A stretch of DNA of 16,752 bases from Cytophagales bacterium (GTDB lineage: Bacteria > Bacteroidota > Bacteroidia > Cytophagales > Cyclobacteriaceae), in NCBI GenBank assembly GCA_020063545.1, contig JAGUUF010000158.1, positions 1 through 16,752 on the forward strand, in the 5' to 3' direction. The notes under the pieces are model-generated. The model did not search any database. It saw only the letters and a list, made by a program, of their open reading frames with translations, and had not been told where the DNA came from. The translations under genes were made by a program, and so were the position numbers. Shown here piece by piece: positions 7,768 to 13,849 of the stretch (position 1 is its first letter; each line of letters opens with the position of its first letter).

Positions 7768-8796
7768 ATGTTGTACCGATTTATCGTTCGCCCGGTTTTG
7801 TTTCTGTTCGATCCCGAACGTATTCACCACCTTGTTTTTCAATTGCTTCGCATAAAAGGAAGTATTCCTGGTTTTAACAGGTTTTTGGCATCCGTGTTTG
7901 CGTTTGAATCGCCCCGGCTGGAACGAACGGTTCTTGGGTTGCGGTTTAAAAATCCTGTCGGACTTGCAGCCGGCTTCGATAAAGATGCCAAACTAATCGA
8001 TGAGTTGTCGTGCTTTGGGTTTGGATTTATCGAAATCGGAACGCTTACGCCCAAACCGCAATACGGAAATGAAAAGCCCAGGTTATTCCGGCTACAGGCA
8101 GATGGCGCCTTAATAAACCGGATGGGCTTTAACAATGAAGGAGTGCTGGCGGCAGTTGAACGGTTGAAGAAAAGAAAATCAAGTGTGATTATTGGCGGCA
8201 ACATCGGTAAGAATAAAGATACCCCGAACGAAAAGGCGCTGGATGACTATGCCTATTGCGTGGAGGCGCTATACCCGTACGTGGATTATTTTGTGGTAAA
8301 CGTAAGCTCGCCCAATACACCCGGCCTTCGTGAATTGCAGGAGAAGGAACCACTGCGGAAGTTGCTTACCTATGTGAAATCACTGGCCGGTGCAAAAGAG
8401 AAAGTAAAACCTGTTTTATTGAAAATTTCGCCCGACCTGACCGTAGAACAGCTTGATGATGTTATTGCCATTCTGAAGGAAACCAATACCGATGGTGTTA
8501 TCGCAACCAACACTACCATTTCGCGTGAAGGCCTGGCAAGCGATGGAGAAATCGTGAAACGTATCGGTGCCGGGGGATTGAGCGGAAAACCGTTGCGCAG
8601 CAAATCAACGGAAGTGATTAAATATTTACGAAGAGAGTTAGGGCCCGACTATCCAATCATTGGTGTTGGAGGGATTATGTCGGTGGAGGATGCACACGAA
8701 AAAATAAAAGCCGGTGCCAACCTTATCCAGATCTACACCGGCTTTGTATACGAGGGTCCGGGGTTTGTTAAACGTATTTTGAGGGGAATGTCCTGA
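7768..8796 (+). CDS. pyrD: Dihydroorotate dehydrogenase (quinone), class 2
   Basis: A 342-residue FMN enzyme that oxidises dihydroorotate to orotate and passes electrons to membrane quinone in pyrimidine synthesis. The class 2 N-terminal extension is present (about 1-48, with RPVLFLFDPERIHHLVFQLL), the amphipathic helices that dock on the inner membrane and form the quinone tunnel. The barrel begins at LGLRFKNPVGLAAGFDKD. INRMGFNN (116-123) is the usual substrate-side motif. The catalytic base is Ser181 in NVSSPNTPGLRELQ, equivalent to E. coli Ser175. LLKISPDL, TNTTISR, GGLSGKPL and the FMN phosphate-binding GVGGIMSVEDA and QIYTGFVYEGP are all present. Length is normal and nothing is missing. 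It stands alone, without other pyr genes around it. Confidence 0.96.
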   Translation: MLYRFIVRPVLFLFDPERIHHLVFQLLRIKGSIPGFNRFLASVFAFESPRLERTVLGLRFKNPVGLAAGFDKDAKLIDELSCFGFGFIEIGTLTPKPQYGNEKPRLFRLQADGALINRMGFNNEGVLAAVERLKKRKSSVIIGGNIGKNKDTPNEKALDDYAYCVEALYPYVDYFVVNVSSPNTPGLRELQEKEPLRKLLTYVKSLAGAKEKVKPVLLKISPDLTVEQLDDVIAILKETNTDGVIATNTTISREGLASDGEIVKRIGAGGLSGKPLRSKSTEVIKYLRRELGPDYPIIGVGGIMSVEDAHEKIKAGANLIQIYTGFVYEGPGFVKRILRGMS

Positions 8797-8840
8797 CATC
8801 AAACGTTCACTTTTAATCGGCAGTTAGTTAGCGTTGAGAA

Positions 8841-8958
8841 TTAATCTGCAAGCCGACCACGATTACTCAGCCCACGAATGATGGTATAGTTTTTGTCGCT
8901 CTCCGGAATCAACGTAAAGCCGTAACCCGTATCTTTGGCAGCGGTATTCATTGAAATG
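8841..8958 (-). pseudogene. Possible 3' remnant of an unknown minus-strand gene
   Basis: On the minus strand a coding-like run of about 37 codons ends at a TAA at 8841-8843. It contains NTAAKDTGYGFTLIPES and NYTIIRGLSNRGRLAD. Codon choice resembles the neighbouring genes and the peptide looks like a genuine C-terminus. The reading continues upstream only into sequence that codes convincingly on the other strand (the small ORF from 8956). The likely reading is a gene whose 5' part was lost when the adjacent cassette arrived. I do not recognise the family. It could equally be chance, as the stretch is short. Confidence 0.3.
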
Positions 8959-9159
8959 AAACAAGTAGAATTCATCCGTTTGGAGGAAAAAAAGACAGCG
9001 CAGGTAAAACAGGGCATTGCCATGACACCCAAAGAACGGTTTCACTACATGTTAGAGTTGATCCATTTATCGTACATACTTTCACCAAACCGGCCGCCTA
9101 AAGAAAAACCGTTTTACAGGATTTTCACACTAAAGCGCATCCATGATGTTCACCGGTGA
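8956..9159 (+). CDS. Small helper-type protein encoded with a nucleotidyltransferase remnant
   Basis: A 67-residue charged protein that starts best at MKQVEFIRLEEKKTAQ; an in-frame ATG at 8935 would add seven residues. The central segment MTPKERFHYMLELIHLSYIL resembles short proteins I recall encoded just ahead of AbiEii/MNT-like nucleotidyltransferases in Bacteroidota. Their function is not established; a partner or regulator of the transferase is a reasonable guess. Its stop (9157-9159) overlaps the start of the nucleotidyltransferase remnant by 17 bp, the normal sign of a coupled gene pair. The ORF itself looks intact, but its partner is broken, so it may be non-functional. Recognition is from memory of the family pattern, not a search. 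Confidence 0.5.
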   Translation: MKQVEFIRLEEKKTAQVKQGIAMTPKERFHYMLELIHLSYILSPNRPPKEKPFYRIFTLKRIHDVHR

Positions 9160-9310
9160 CCTGCTCTCCTTTATGGCCCTGCTGAACGACCGTCACGTTG
9201 AATACATGATTATCGGTGGGGCAGCGGTGAATATTCATGGTTTATATCCACATCGGCTTAATCAGGTAATAATCAGAAATTCCTTATGGTGCCGGCATCA
9301 TGAAATTTAA
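9143..9310 (+). pseudogene. Truncated nucleotidyltransferase (MNT/AbiEii-like), 5' remnant
   Basis: Starting at 9143 the frame reads MMFTGDLLSFMALLNDRHV then EYMIIGGAAVNIHG, the N-terminal signature of small nucleotidyltransferases (leucine-rich helix, then the glycine motif IGGxAVNxHG). In intact members this is followed closely by R-x-T-x-D-x-D, with the metal-binding Asp pair. Here it is followed by LYPHRLNQ and unrelated residues to a TAA at 9308-9310. The acidic motif and the rest of the domain are missing, so it cannot be catalytic. The last 38 bases overlap the 3' end of the porP/sprF-like gene on the other strand, so the break lies around 9245-9272. It is the partner of the small ORF at 8956. 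Between 8797 and 9272 I see no other gene, hairpin or promoter. Confidence 0.6.
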
Positions 9311-10175
9311 GTAGTTTCATCCGTGCACCAAACATAAATTCATGTGTGGTAAATCGTGTACCGACTGATTGGCCGGTGGGCAGTTCAAACACATAGCCGA
9401 AGCGGAAGTGATCGCCCAGCTCAATCTGTGCCATAAAGCCCAGCGTGCCCAGGTCGCGCGTGAACAGGGCCAGCGTATAACTGTTGTCGGCTGTCATGGC
9501 TACGCCAACGTCATACGAAAGGGGTGCGTTCGGTTCACCGCGCAATAGCATCCAGGGTTTGAGTTTAATGCGGTAACTCATTTGCCATACATAGGCGCCC
9601 AGCGCATAGAAATTCTGGTTATATAATCCGGTAGCTAACGAGTCGACATCGGTTGAGCGCTTTAAAATCTTCGGCATGGAAATGCTGAATAAAAATTTTT
9701 CGCTGCTCACCATCATGCCTGCACCAATGGTTGGGTGCCATTCGCTTTGGTTGCTGAATTTGGGGTCATCGGGATTAATGGTAAGCCCGCTGTAATCGGT
9801 GTGGTAGTTTACCAATCCGCCCTGCAAGCCGAATGACAAGTGCATTGTATTTTTCAGCGGTACATGGTAACCGTATGTAAGTTGCATTTCGGTGGTGTTA
9901 TCCGAGCCGATTTTATCCTGCATCAAAATCAAACCCATACCCATGCGGTTATCTGCCAGTGCAATATGCCCTGCTGCATTCATTGTTTCCGGGCTGCCGT
10001 CAAAACCGGCCCATTGCTTCCGATATGCCACTGATCCGCTCAGGTTTCGGGAAAAGCCTGAATAAGCCGGATTGATGAGCAAGGGCGTGGTGAGATATTG
10101 CGAGTAAAGAGGGTCTTGTTGCGAATATGTGATAACGGAGCAGAAGGTAAACAACAGGGTAATAAGTTTTTTCAT
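9273..10175 (-). CDS. PorP/SprF family outer-membrane protein (T9SS-associated)
   Basis: A 300-residue outer-membrane barrel with a signal peptide (about 1-18, ending ITYSQ). The N-terminal hallmark QQDPLYSQYLTTPLLINPAYSG is the clearest signature of the PorP/SprF family. It is followed by alternating beta strands such as FSRNLSGSVAYRKQWAGF, HLSFGLQGGLVNY, DVGVAMTADN and LGDHFRFGYVFELP, ending near FMFGARMKLL. In Flavobacterium, SprF is needed for SprB-type adhesins with a type B C-terminal domain to reach the cell surface through T9SS. Here the gene lies 4 bp after a CHU_C protein, which makes the two a likely substrate-partner pair. The last 11 residues (KFHDAGTIRNF) may be an altered tail next to the decayed cassette. 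Start choice is firm. Confidence 0.92.
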   Translation of the reverse strand: MKKLITLLFTFCSVITYSQQDPLYSQYLTTPLLINPAYSGFSRNLSGSVAYRKQWAGFDGSPETMNAAGHIALADNRMGMGLILMQDKIGSDNTTEMQLTYGYHVPLKNTMHLSFGLQGGLVNYHTDYSGLTINPDDPKFSNQSEWHPTIGAGMMVSSEKFLFSISMPKILKRSTDVDSLATGLYNQNFYALGAYVWQMSYRIKLKPWMLLRGEPNAPLSYDVGVAMTADNSYTLALFTRDLGTLGFMAQIELGDHFRFGYVFELPTGQSVGTRFTTHEFMFGARMKLLKFHDAGTIRNF

Positions 10176-10179
10176 GACC

Positions 10180-12561
10180 TTAACGTTTAAGGGTTATGTA
10201 TCCGTTGTATGATTTTCCGTTCACCAGGTCAACTTGGTAGAAGTACGTTCCGGCAGGCAATTCCTTGCCATCCGATGAGATACCGGTGAATACACGCGTG
10301 AGGTTATCGTAGTTTTTGGTTTCAAAGACCGCCTGTCCCCACCGGTTGAAGATGCGCACCTGGTTCTCTTCCGATCCTTCCACCACACCGATGTATTTGA
10401 TGAGCAGGAAATCATTATAACCGTCACCATCGGGTGTAAGGCCGTTGTACACCACAATCTCGCCCACCACTTCAATATCAATTACCTGCTGCACGCACAG
10501 TCCATCCAGGTCGCACACTTCCAGCGTAATACGGTCGGTTCCGGTAAACGGATTGCCGGAGTAATCAATAATCAGGTTATATGCAGCATCAATAAATGCG
10601 GCTATGCCGCGTGCCGTTTCGTTGTTGATGATGCGTAGCGAAGCAAAGTCCAAGTTGTTTTCGGGGTCGCTTACAACGCGGGTTAAGTCAACCTGAACCC
10701 GACCCTCAATCTGCGAAGCCAGCGGTGTGGTGTTTATTACCGGAGGCTGGTTGGTTGGGTTGCCGCCTCCACAGGGCGGTGTTAATACGGTAACTACTAC
10801 CGGGTCAGACGGCAGGCTGGGGCAGTTGGCTCCCGGTGATTTGACAATTAAGAAGTAAACACCAGTTGTACTTACAGTAATGCTTTGCGTGGTGGCTCCG
10901 TTCGACCAGGTATATTCAAAACCTGCAGGCCCGCTTAGTTCCAAGGATCCGCTGCCGCAAATTACCGTGTTGCCGGTAATGGTGATGGTGGGCTTAGGTG
11001 GAGCCGGTATTACCGTGAGGACTACGGCCTCCGAAGGATCGCTCACGCACGTACCATTACCCACCTGTACCGTATAACTGCCTGACTGTGTTGCCAGGAT
11101 TTGTGCTGTGGCATCAGTCAGTACCGTGCCGTCTTTGCTCCATATATATTGTGCAAAGCCGGCAGTGGCTGAAAGAAATACGAAGCTACCTTCACAGATG
11201 CTAAGTGAACCGGATGGATTAATGGACGGAGTGGGGATAATAACCACTGTGGCCGTAACTGTTACGCGCGCGCTTTCGCAGTTGGTATCGGGATCGAAAA
11301 TGCTCACGTAATAATTTTTCGTGGCACTGAGCGAGGGGGTTTCAAACGATGGTCCGGTGTGCACCAGGTTATTCAGAATGGGATCGTCATACCACCGGTA
11401 TTGCTGTGTGCCTGTGGCTCCGGTGGCGGTTAATGTCAAAGTGCCCGGCCCACAGCGGCTTGCACCCGGCACAGTTGGCGATGGCGGAGGTGTGCAGGGC
11501 GATACCGTAAAAGGAGCTGACAAAAGCAAACTCCACACGCCTTCCGAATCTTTTACCCGGATGCTGAGCGTATGGTTGCCGGTGGGGACCCCGGTCATAT
11601 CCAGCGCCACCAGTTGGTCAATGGTTGCACCCGGTGTAATGCCCGGTATGGGCATTCCTGTACCTGTGCCGTGCACATCATCAATAAAATATTGAGCGGC
11701 TACAATCTGCCGGTTGGGAAGGGCAGCGGTGTTGAAAATGTAAAATGTTCTGACCTCGGCATGGCTCCACCGGTTTTTGTTGTCGCGGTAGCGGAAGCCG
11801 ATTTTATGAAAGCCGGGTGTTAGGGATGGCGGGAGGCTGATGGCAAATGAGTTGTTCTGCGGGCTGCCTGGTGTAATCGTGAGTGGCGTATTGTTGCCGG
11901 CCCCCAGATCGATGTTAAAGAAATATTCAGCACGTGTTATGCTGGTGGCCGGATCGGTGGTAGCAGGCGGAATAACATAAAATGTTCTGGCTTCAGCATG
12001 GGTCCAGCGGCCCCGGTTGTCGCGGAATCGGAACACGATGCGGTGAAAACCCGGAGTGAGTGCGCTAATAGTTACAGGCAGGGCCAGGTTAACAGAACTC
12101 CCGGGTGTTAATGTGATGGCTGTGCCATTGCCAAACCCCGGGTCATTATCAAAGAAATATTCTCCGGCTACAAGGCTGGTGGCAGTTACCGGTGGCGTAA
12201 GAATATAGAATGTGGTGATGTTAGCATGGCTCCATGTGCCGTTGTTTTGCCGTATGCGGAAACCCAGCCGGTGAAAACCCGGACTTAATGCTGTGGTGGG
12301 CACATTGAAAGAAAAAGATACATTGGCGGCCGGTGTGGAAACCGAAACAGGCGTACCATTGCCGTGGCCCGGATCAACATCAATAAAATATTCTGCGCGG
12401 TTGATAACCTGGGAGAAGGCAGTTGTGCTAAGCAGGATAAACAGAAGAAATAGACCCTGGTTCAGCAGTCTGTGGTTGATGACCGATGATTTACCGGCTA
12501 TTGACCTTCGTAGAACCGGCCAAGGCCAGCAGTACTTTAAACAAGTGAACCTTCCTCTCAT
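10180..12561 (-). CDS. Multidomain surface protein with four tandem repeats, Ig-like domains and a gliding-motility (CHU_C) C-terminal domain
   Basis: Residues are numbered from a TTG at 12579, giving 799; the ATG at 12561 gives 793. Order: signal core (about 41-57, GLFLLFILLSTTAFSQ); four tandem repeats of about 65 residues (61-127, 138-202, 216-281, 294-358); three Ig-like modules (about 368-446, 450-523, 527-599), each with Cys residues; a cadherin-like segment (611-707, NQPPVINTTPLASQIEGRVQ); and a CHU_C domain (708-799) with LTPDGDGYNDF, RIFNRWGQAVFE and GTYFYQV. CHU_C is a type B T9SS sorting signal, so the protein should be exported and held at, or released from, the cell surface. The adjacent PorP/SprF gene (4 bp) is the expected partner. 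Role is probably adhesion or binding; no catalytic domain is seen. The start is uncertain: either choice gives an unusually long N-region (about 34-40 residues) before the signal core, and an in-frame stop lies just upstream. Confidence 0.88.
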   Translation of the reverse strand: MRGRFTCLKYCWPWPVLRRSIAGKSSVINHRLLNQGLFLLFILLSTTAFSQVINRAEYFIDVDPGHGNGTPVSVSTPAANVSFSFNVPTTALSPGFHRLGFRIRQNNGTWSHANITTFYILTPPVTATSLVAGEYFFDNDPGFGNGTAITLTPGSSVNLALPVTISALTPGFHRIVFRFRDNRGRWTHAEARTFYVIPPATTDPATSITRAEYFFNIDLGAGNNTPLTITPGSPQNNSFAISLPPSLTPGFHKIGFRYRDNKNRWSHAEVRTFYIFNTAALPNRQIVAAQYFIDDVHGTGTGMPIPGITPGATIDQLVALDMTGVPTGNHTLSIRVKDSEGVWSLLLSAPFTVSPCTPPPSPTVPGASRCGPGTLTLTATGATGTQQYRWYDDPILNNLVHTGPSFETPSLSATKNYYVSIFDPDTNCESARVTVTATVVIIPTPSINPSGSLSICEGSFVFLSATAGFAQYIWSKDGTVLTDATAQILATQSGSYTVQVGNGTCVSDPSEAVVLTVIPAPPKPTITITGNTVICGSGSLELSGPAGFEYTWSNGATTQSITVSTTGVYFLIVKSPGANCPSLPSDPVVVTVLTPPCGGGNPTNQPPVINTTPLASQIEGRVQVDLTRVVSDPENNLDFASLRIINNETARGIAAFIDAAYNLIIDYSGNPFTGTDRITLEVCDLDGLCVQQVIDIEVVGEIVVYNGLTPDGDGYNDFLLIKYIGVVEGSEENQVRIFNRWGQAVFETKNYDNLTRVFTGISSDGKELPAGTYFYQVDLVNGKSYNGYITLKR
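11506..12399 (-). repeat. Four tandem copies of an about 65-residue AEYF...FHxxxFRxRD module
   Basis: Copies start at residues 61, 138, 216 and 294 of the CHU_C protein (numbered from the TTG), spaced 77-78 residues apart. Shared pattern: AEYFxDxDPGxGNGTP, then a TPG turn, LTPGFHxxGFRxRDNxGxWSHAE, and TFYx. Copies 1-3 are close to each other (FHRLGFRIRQ, FHRIVFRFRD, FHKIGFRYRD). Copy 4 is diverged (NHTLSIRVKD, ending WSLLLSAPFTV), as expected for an edge repeat. Spacers are Pro/Thr-rich. Similar modules recur in Bacteroidota CHU_C proteins; their ligand is unknown. Confidence 0.85.
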
Positions 12562-12583
12562 ATGTTGCGGATCACGCAAAACA

Positions 12584-13720
12584 TCAGTTATTCACACGGC
12601 TCTGTACCTGTACGTTCAGTGTGCCGTTGGGTGCGATGGTGGCGTTCTGGATATTAACAGATGTAACCTGCGGAATGGGGGGCATGGGTGAAGTATCAAA
12701 TCCGCTTCCCGGATCACCACCCTGCGGAAAGGGATAGCTGCCCCCGTATATGCCTACATCCGTGCCATCGGTGGCGTAGTTTTTTCCGGGCGATGAGGAC
12801 TGAAGCCGGTAATTGTAGGTAATATTATACGTATCATTATTCGGAACATTAACAAACAGCGGGTTGGTGCCTGTGAGGTTGCCGCTTCCTGAATTGGCGC
12901 CTCCGCCAGTAGCGGTGTAAGTTGCTTCGAAAACATTGGTGGGGCTGTATTGCGCGGATGGACCAATGGTATTCTGATTGGAAATATTTTTGTTAAACAC
13001 GCAAAACACCACCTCATTATAGAATAGATTTCCCGATGAGCGGACAAAAATGTTATTGGTTAAAATGGCGTTCCACACCGAACCAATATTATGGCTCGAT
13101 AAAAAGATGTTATGATCGATAACTATGCTTGAGTGATTAAAATTAAAAATACCATTAATAAGAATATTGTTTGCTATCAATATGTTAGTGGATGAAGGGG
13201 AGACTCTGCTCGATGCGCCACCATATATAGAATAAATTATGTTGTTATATATAGTCCAGTTTGATCCCATATTGCTTGAATTAAAGGTGTTTACGCTTCC
13301 ATTTATACGGTTTCTGAAAAGGGTAATGTTGTTAGAAGCCAGTGTGCCGGTACAGTTAAGATTACTAAGTACCAGTAAGCCTGCAACTGCACTGCCTGAT
13401 GGATCAGTCGAACCATCCCTGAAAAAACTAACCTGATCCACCCGTGTGGGTTGCCCGAACTGGTTATTCGGCCCGTATCCTGCACCGATAATTACCAGCC
13501 GTTTGCTTATGGTTAAGTTGCCGTAGCTGAAGCGTGTGCCGTAGAGGTAAATCGTATCCCCGGCTGCTGATGCGTTTTGTGCATTGTTGAACGAAGCATT
13601 GCCGCCCTCGGTGGCGGTGGTAAACTGTGCGGGTATGGCGGGGTCGTTGCTTACCGTGCGCACGGTGGCAAGGGAAGCAAATGAAAAAAGCATCAAACCG
13701 AAAGTGATCAGGGCTTTCAT
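12584..13720 (-). CDS. Secreted right-handed beta-helix repeat protein
   Basis: A 378-residue protein with a signal peptide (about 1-18, MKALITFGLMLFSFASLA). Residues about 40-70 (NASFNNAQNASAAGDTIYLYG) match the usual entry to pectate-lyase-like beta-helix proteins. The long middle (about 70-250) is Asn/Ile/Ser rich with repeated N-N-I motifs (ASNNITLFRNRINGS, NWTIYNNIIYS, LIANNILING, VIDHNIFLS, LTNNIFV), the rungs of a parallel beta-helix. A short tail with PPIPQVTSVNI and NATIAPNGTLNVQV ends the protein; there is no CHU_C or por-secretion sorting domain, so it may stay in the periplasm or be exported with the CHU_C partner. No catalytic residues can be named. It is the first gene of the three-gene cassette. 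The middle is more AT-rich than the surroundings, as is usual for Asn-rich repeats. Confidence 0.78.
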   Translation of the reverse strand: MKALITFGLMLFSFASLATVRTVSNDPAIPAQFTTATEGGNASFNNAQNASAAGDTIYLYGTRFSYGNLTISKRLVIIGAGYGPNNQFGQPTRVDQVSFFRDGSTDPSGSAVAGLLVLSNLNCTGTLASNNITLFRNRINGSVNTFNSSNMGSNWTIYNNIIYSIYGGASSRVSPSSTNILIANNILINGIFNFNHSSIVIDHNIFLSSHNIGSVWNAILTNNIFVRSSGNLFYNEVVFCVFNKNISNQNTIGPSAQYSPTNVFEATYTATGGGANSGSGNLTGTNPLFVNVPNNDTYNITYNYRLQSSSPGKNYATDGTDVGIYGGSYPFPQGGDPGSGFDTSPMPPIPQVTSVNIQNATIAPNGTLNVQVQSRVNN

Positions 13721-13769
13721 GGTTATTAAATTTTTAAATCAAAGTACTCTTCTAAAAGTGTTTTTCGCC

Positions 13770-13791
13770 TCCCCGAAAAAGGGGATTTTTT
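13770..13791 (+). terminator. Terminator-like hairpin inside the divergent intergenic region
   Basis: TCCCC (13770-13774), loop GAAAAA, GGGGA (13781-13785), then TTTTTT (13786-13791): a short GC-rich stem with a U-run on the plus strand. It lies between two divergent start codons and about 44 bp upstream of the kinase -7 element, so it does not end any gene read from this region. It may block antisense transcripts from reaching the kinase gene or act as a leader control. The 5-bp stem is weak. Confidence 0.45.
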
Positions 13792-13834
13792 CAAACGCCA
13801 TATGTTGCGCTGATAATTCTTTCAGGCAGACTAT

Positions 13835-13842
13835 TAGCTTTG
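13835..13842 (+). promoter_or_regulatory. Candidate -7 element for the two-component operon
   Basis: TAGCTTTG matches TAnnTTTG exactly and ends only 8 bp before the kinase ATG at 13850. Transcription should then begin at or next to the ATG, giving a leaderless or near-leaderless message. No clear -33 TTTG box is seen at the normal spacing. Confidence 0.45.
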
Positions 13843-13849
13843 TATAGCT

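Noticed and set aside
11321..11695. Plus-strand frame of 124 codons opposite the CHU_C gene
   Set aside because: Low-complexity Val/Gly/Pro peptide that mirrors the Thr/Pro-rich repeats on the coding strand.
11506..12399. CRISPR-like repeat array
   Set aside because: The repeats are protein-coding modules with a 230-bp period and diverged nucleotide sequence, not short identical repeats with spacers.
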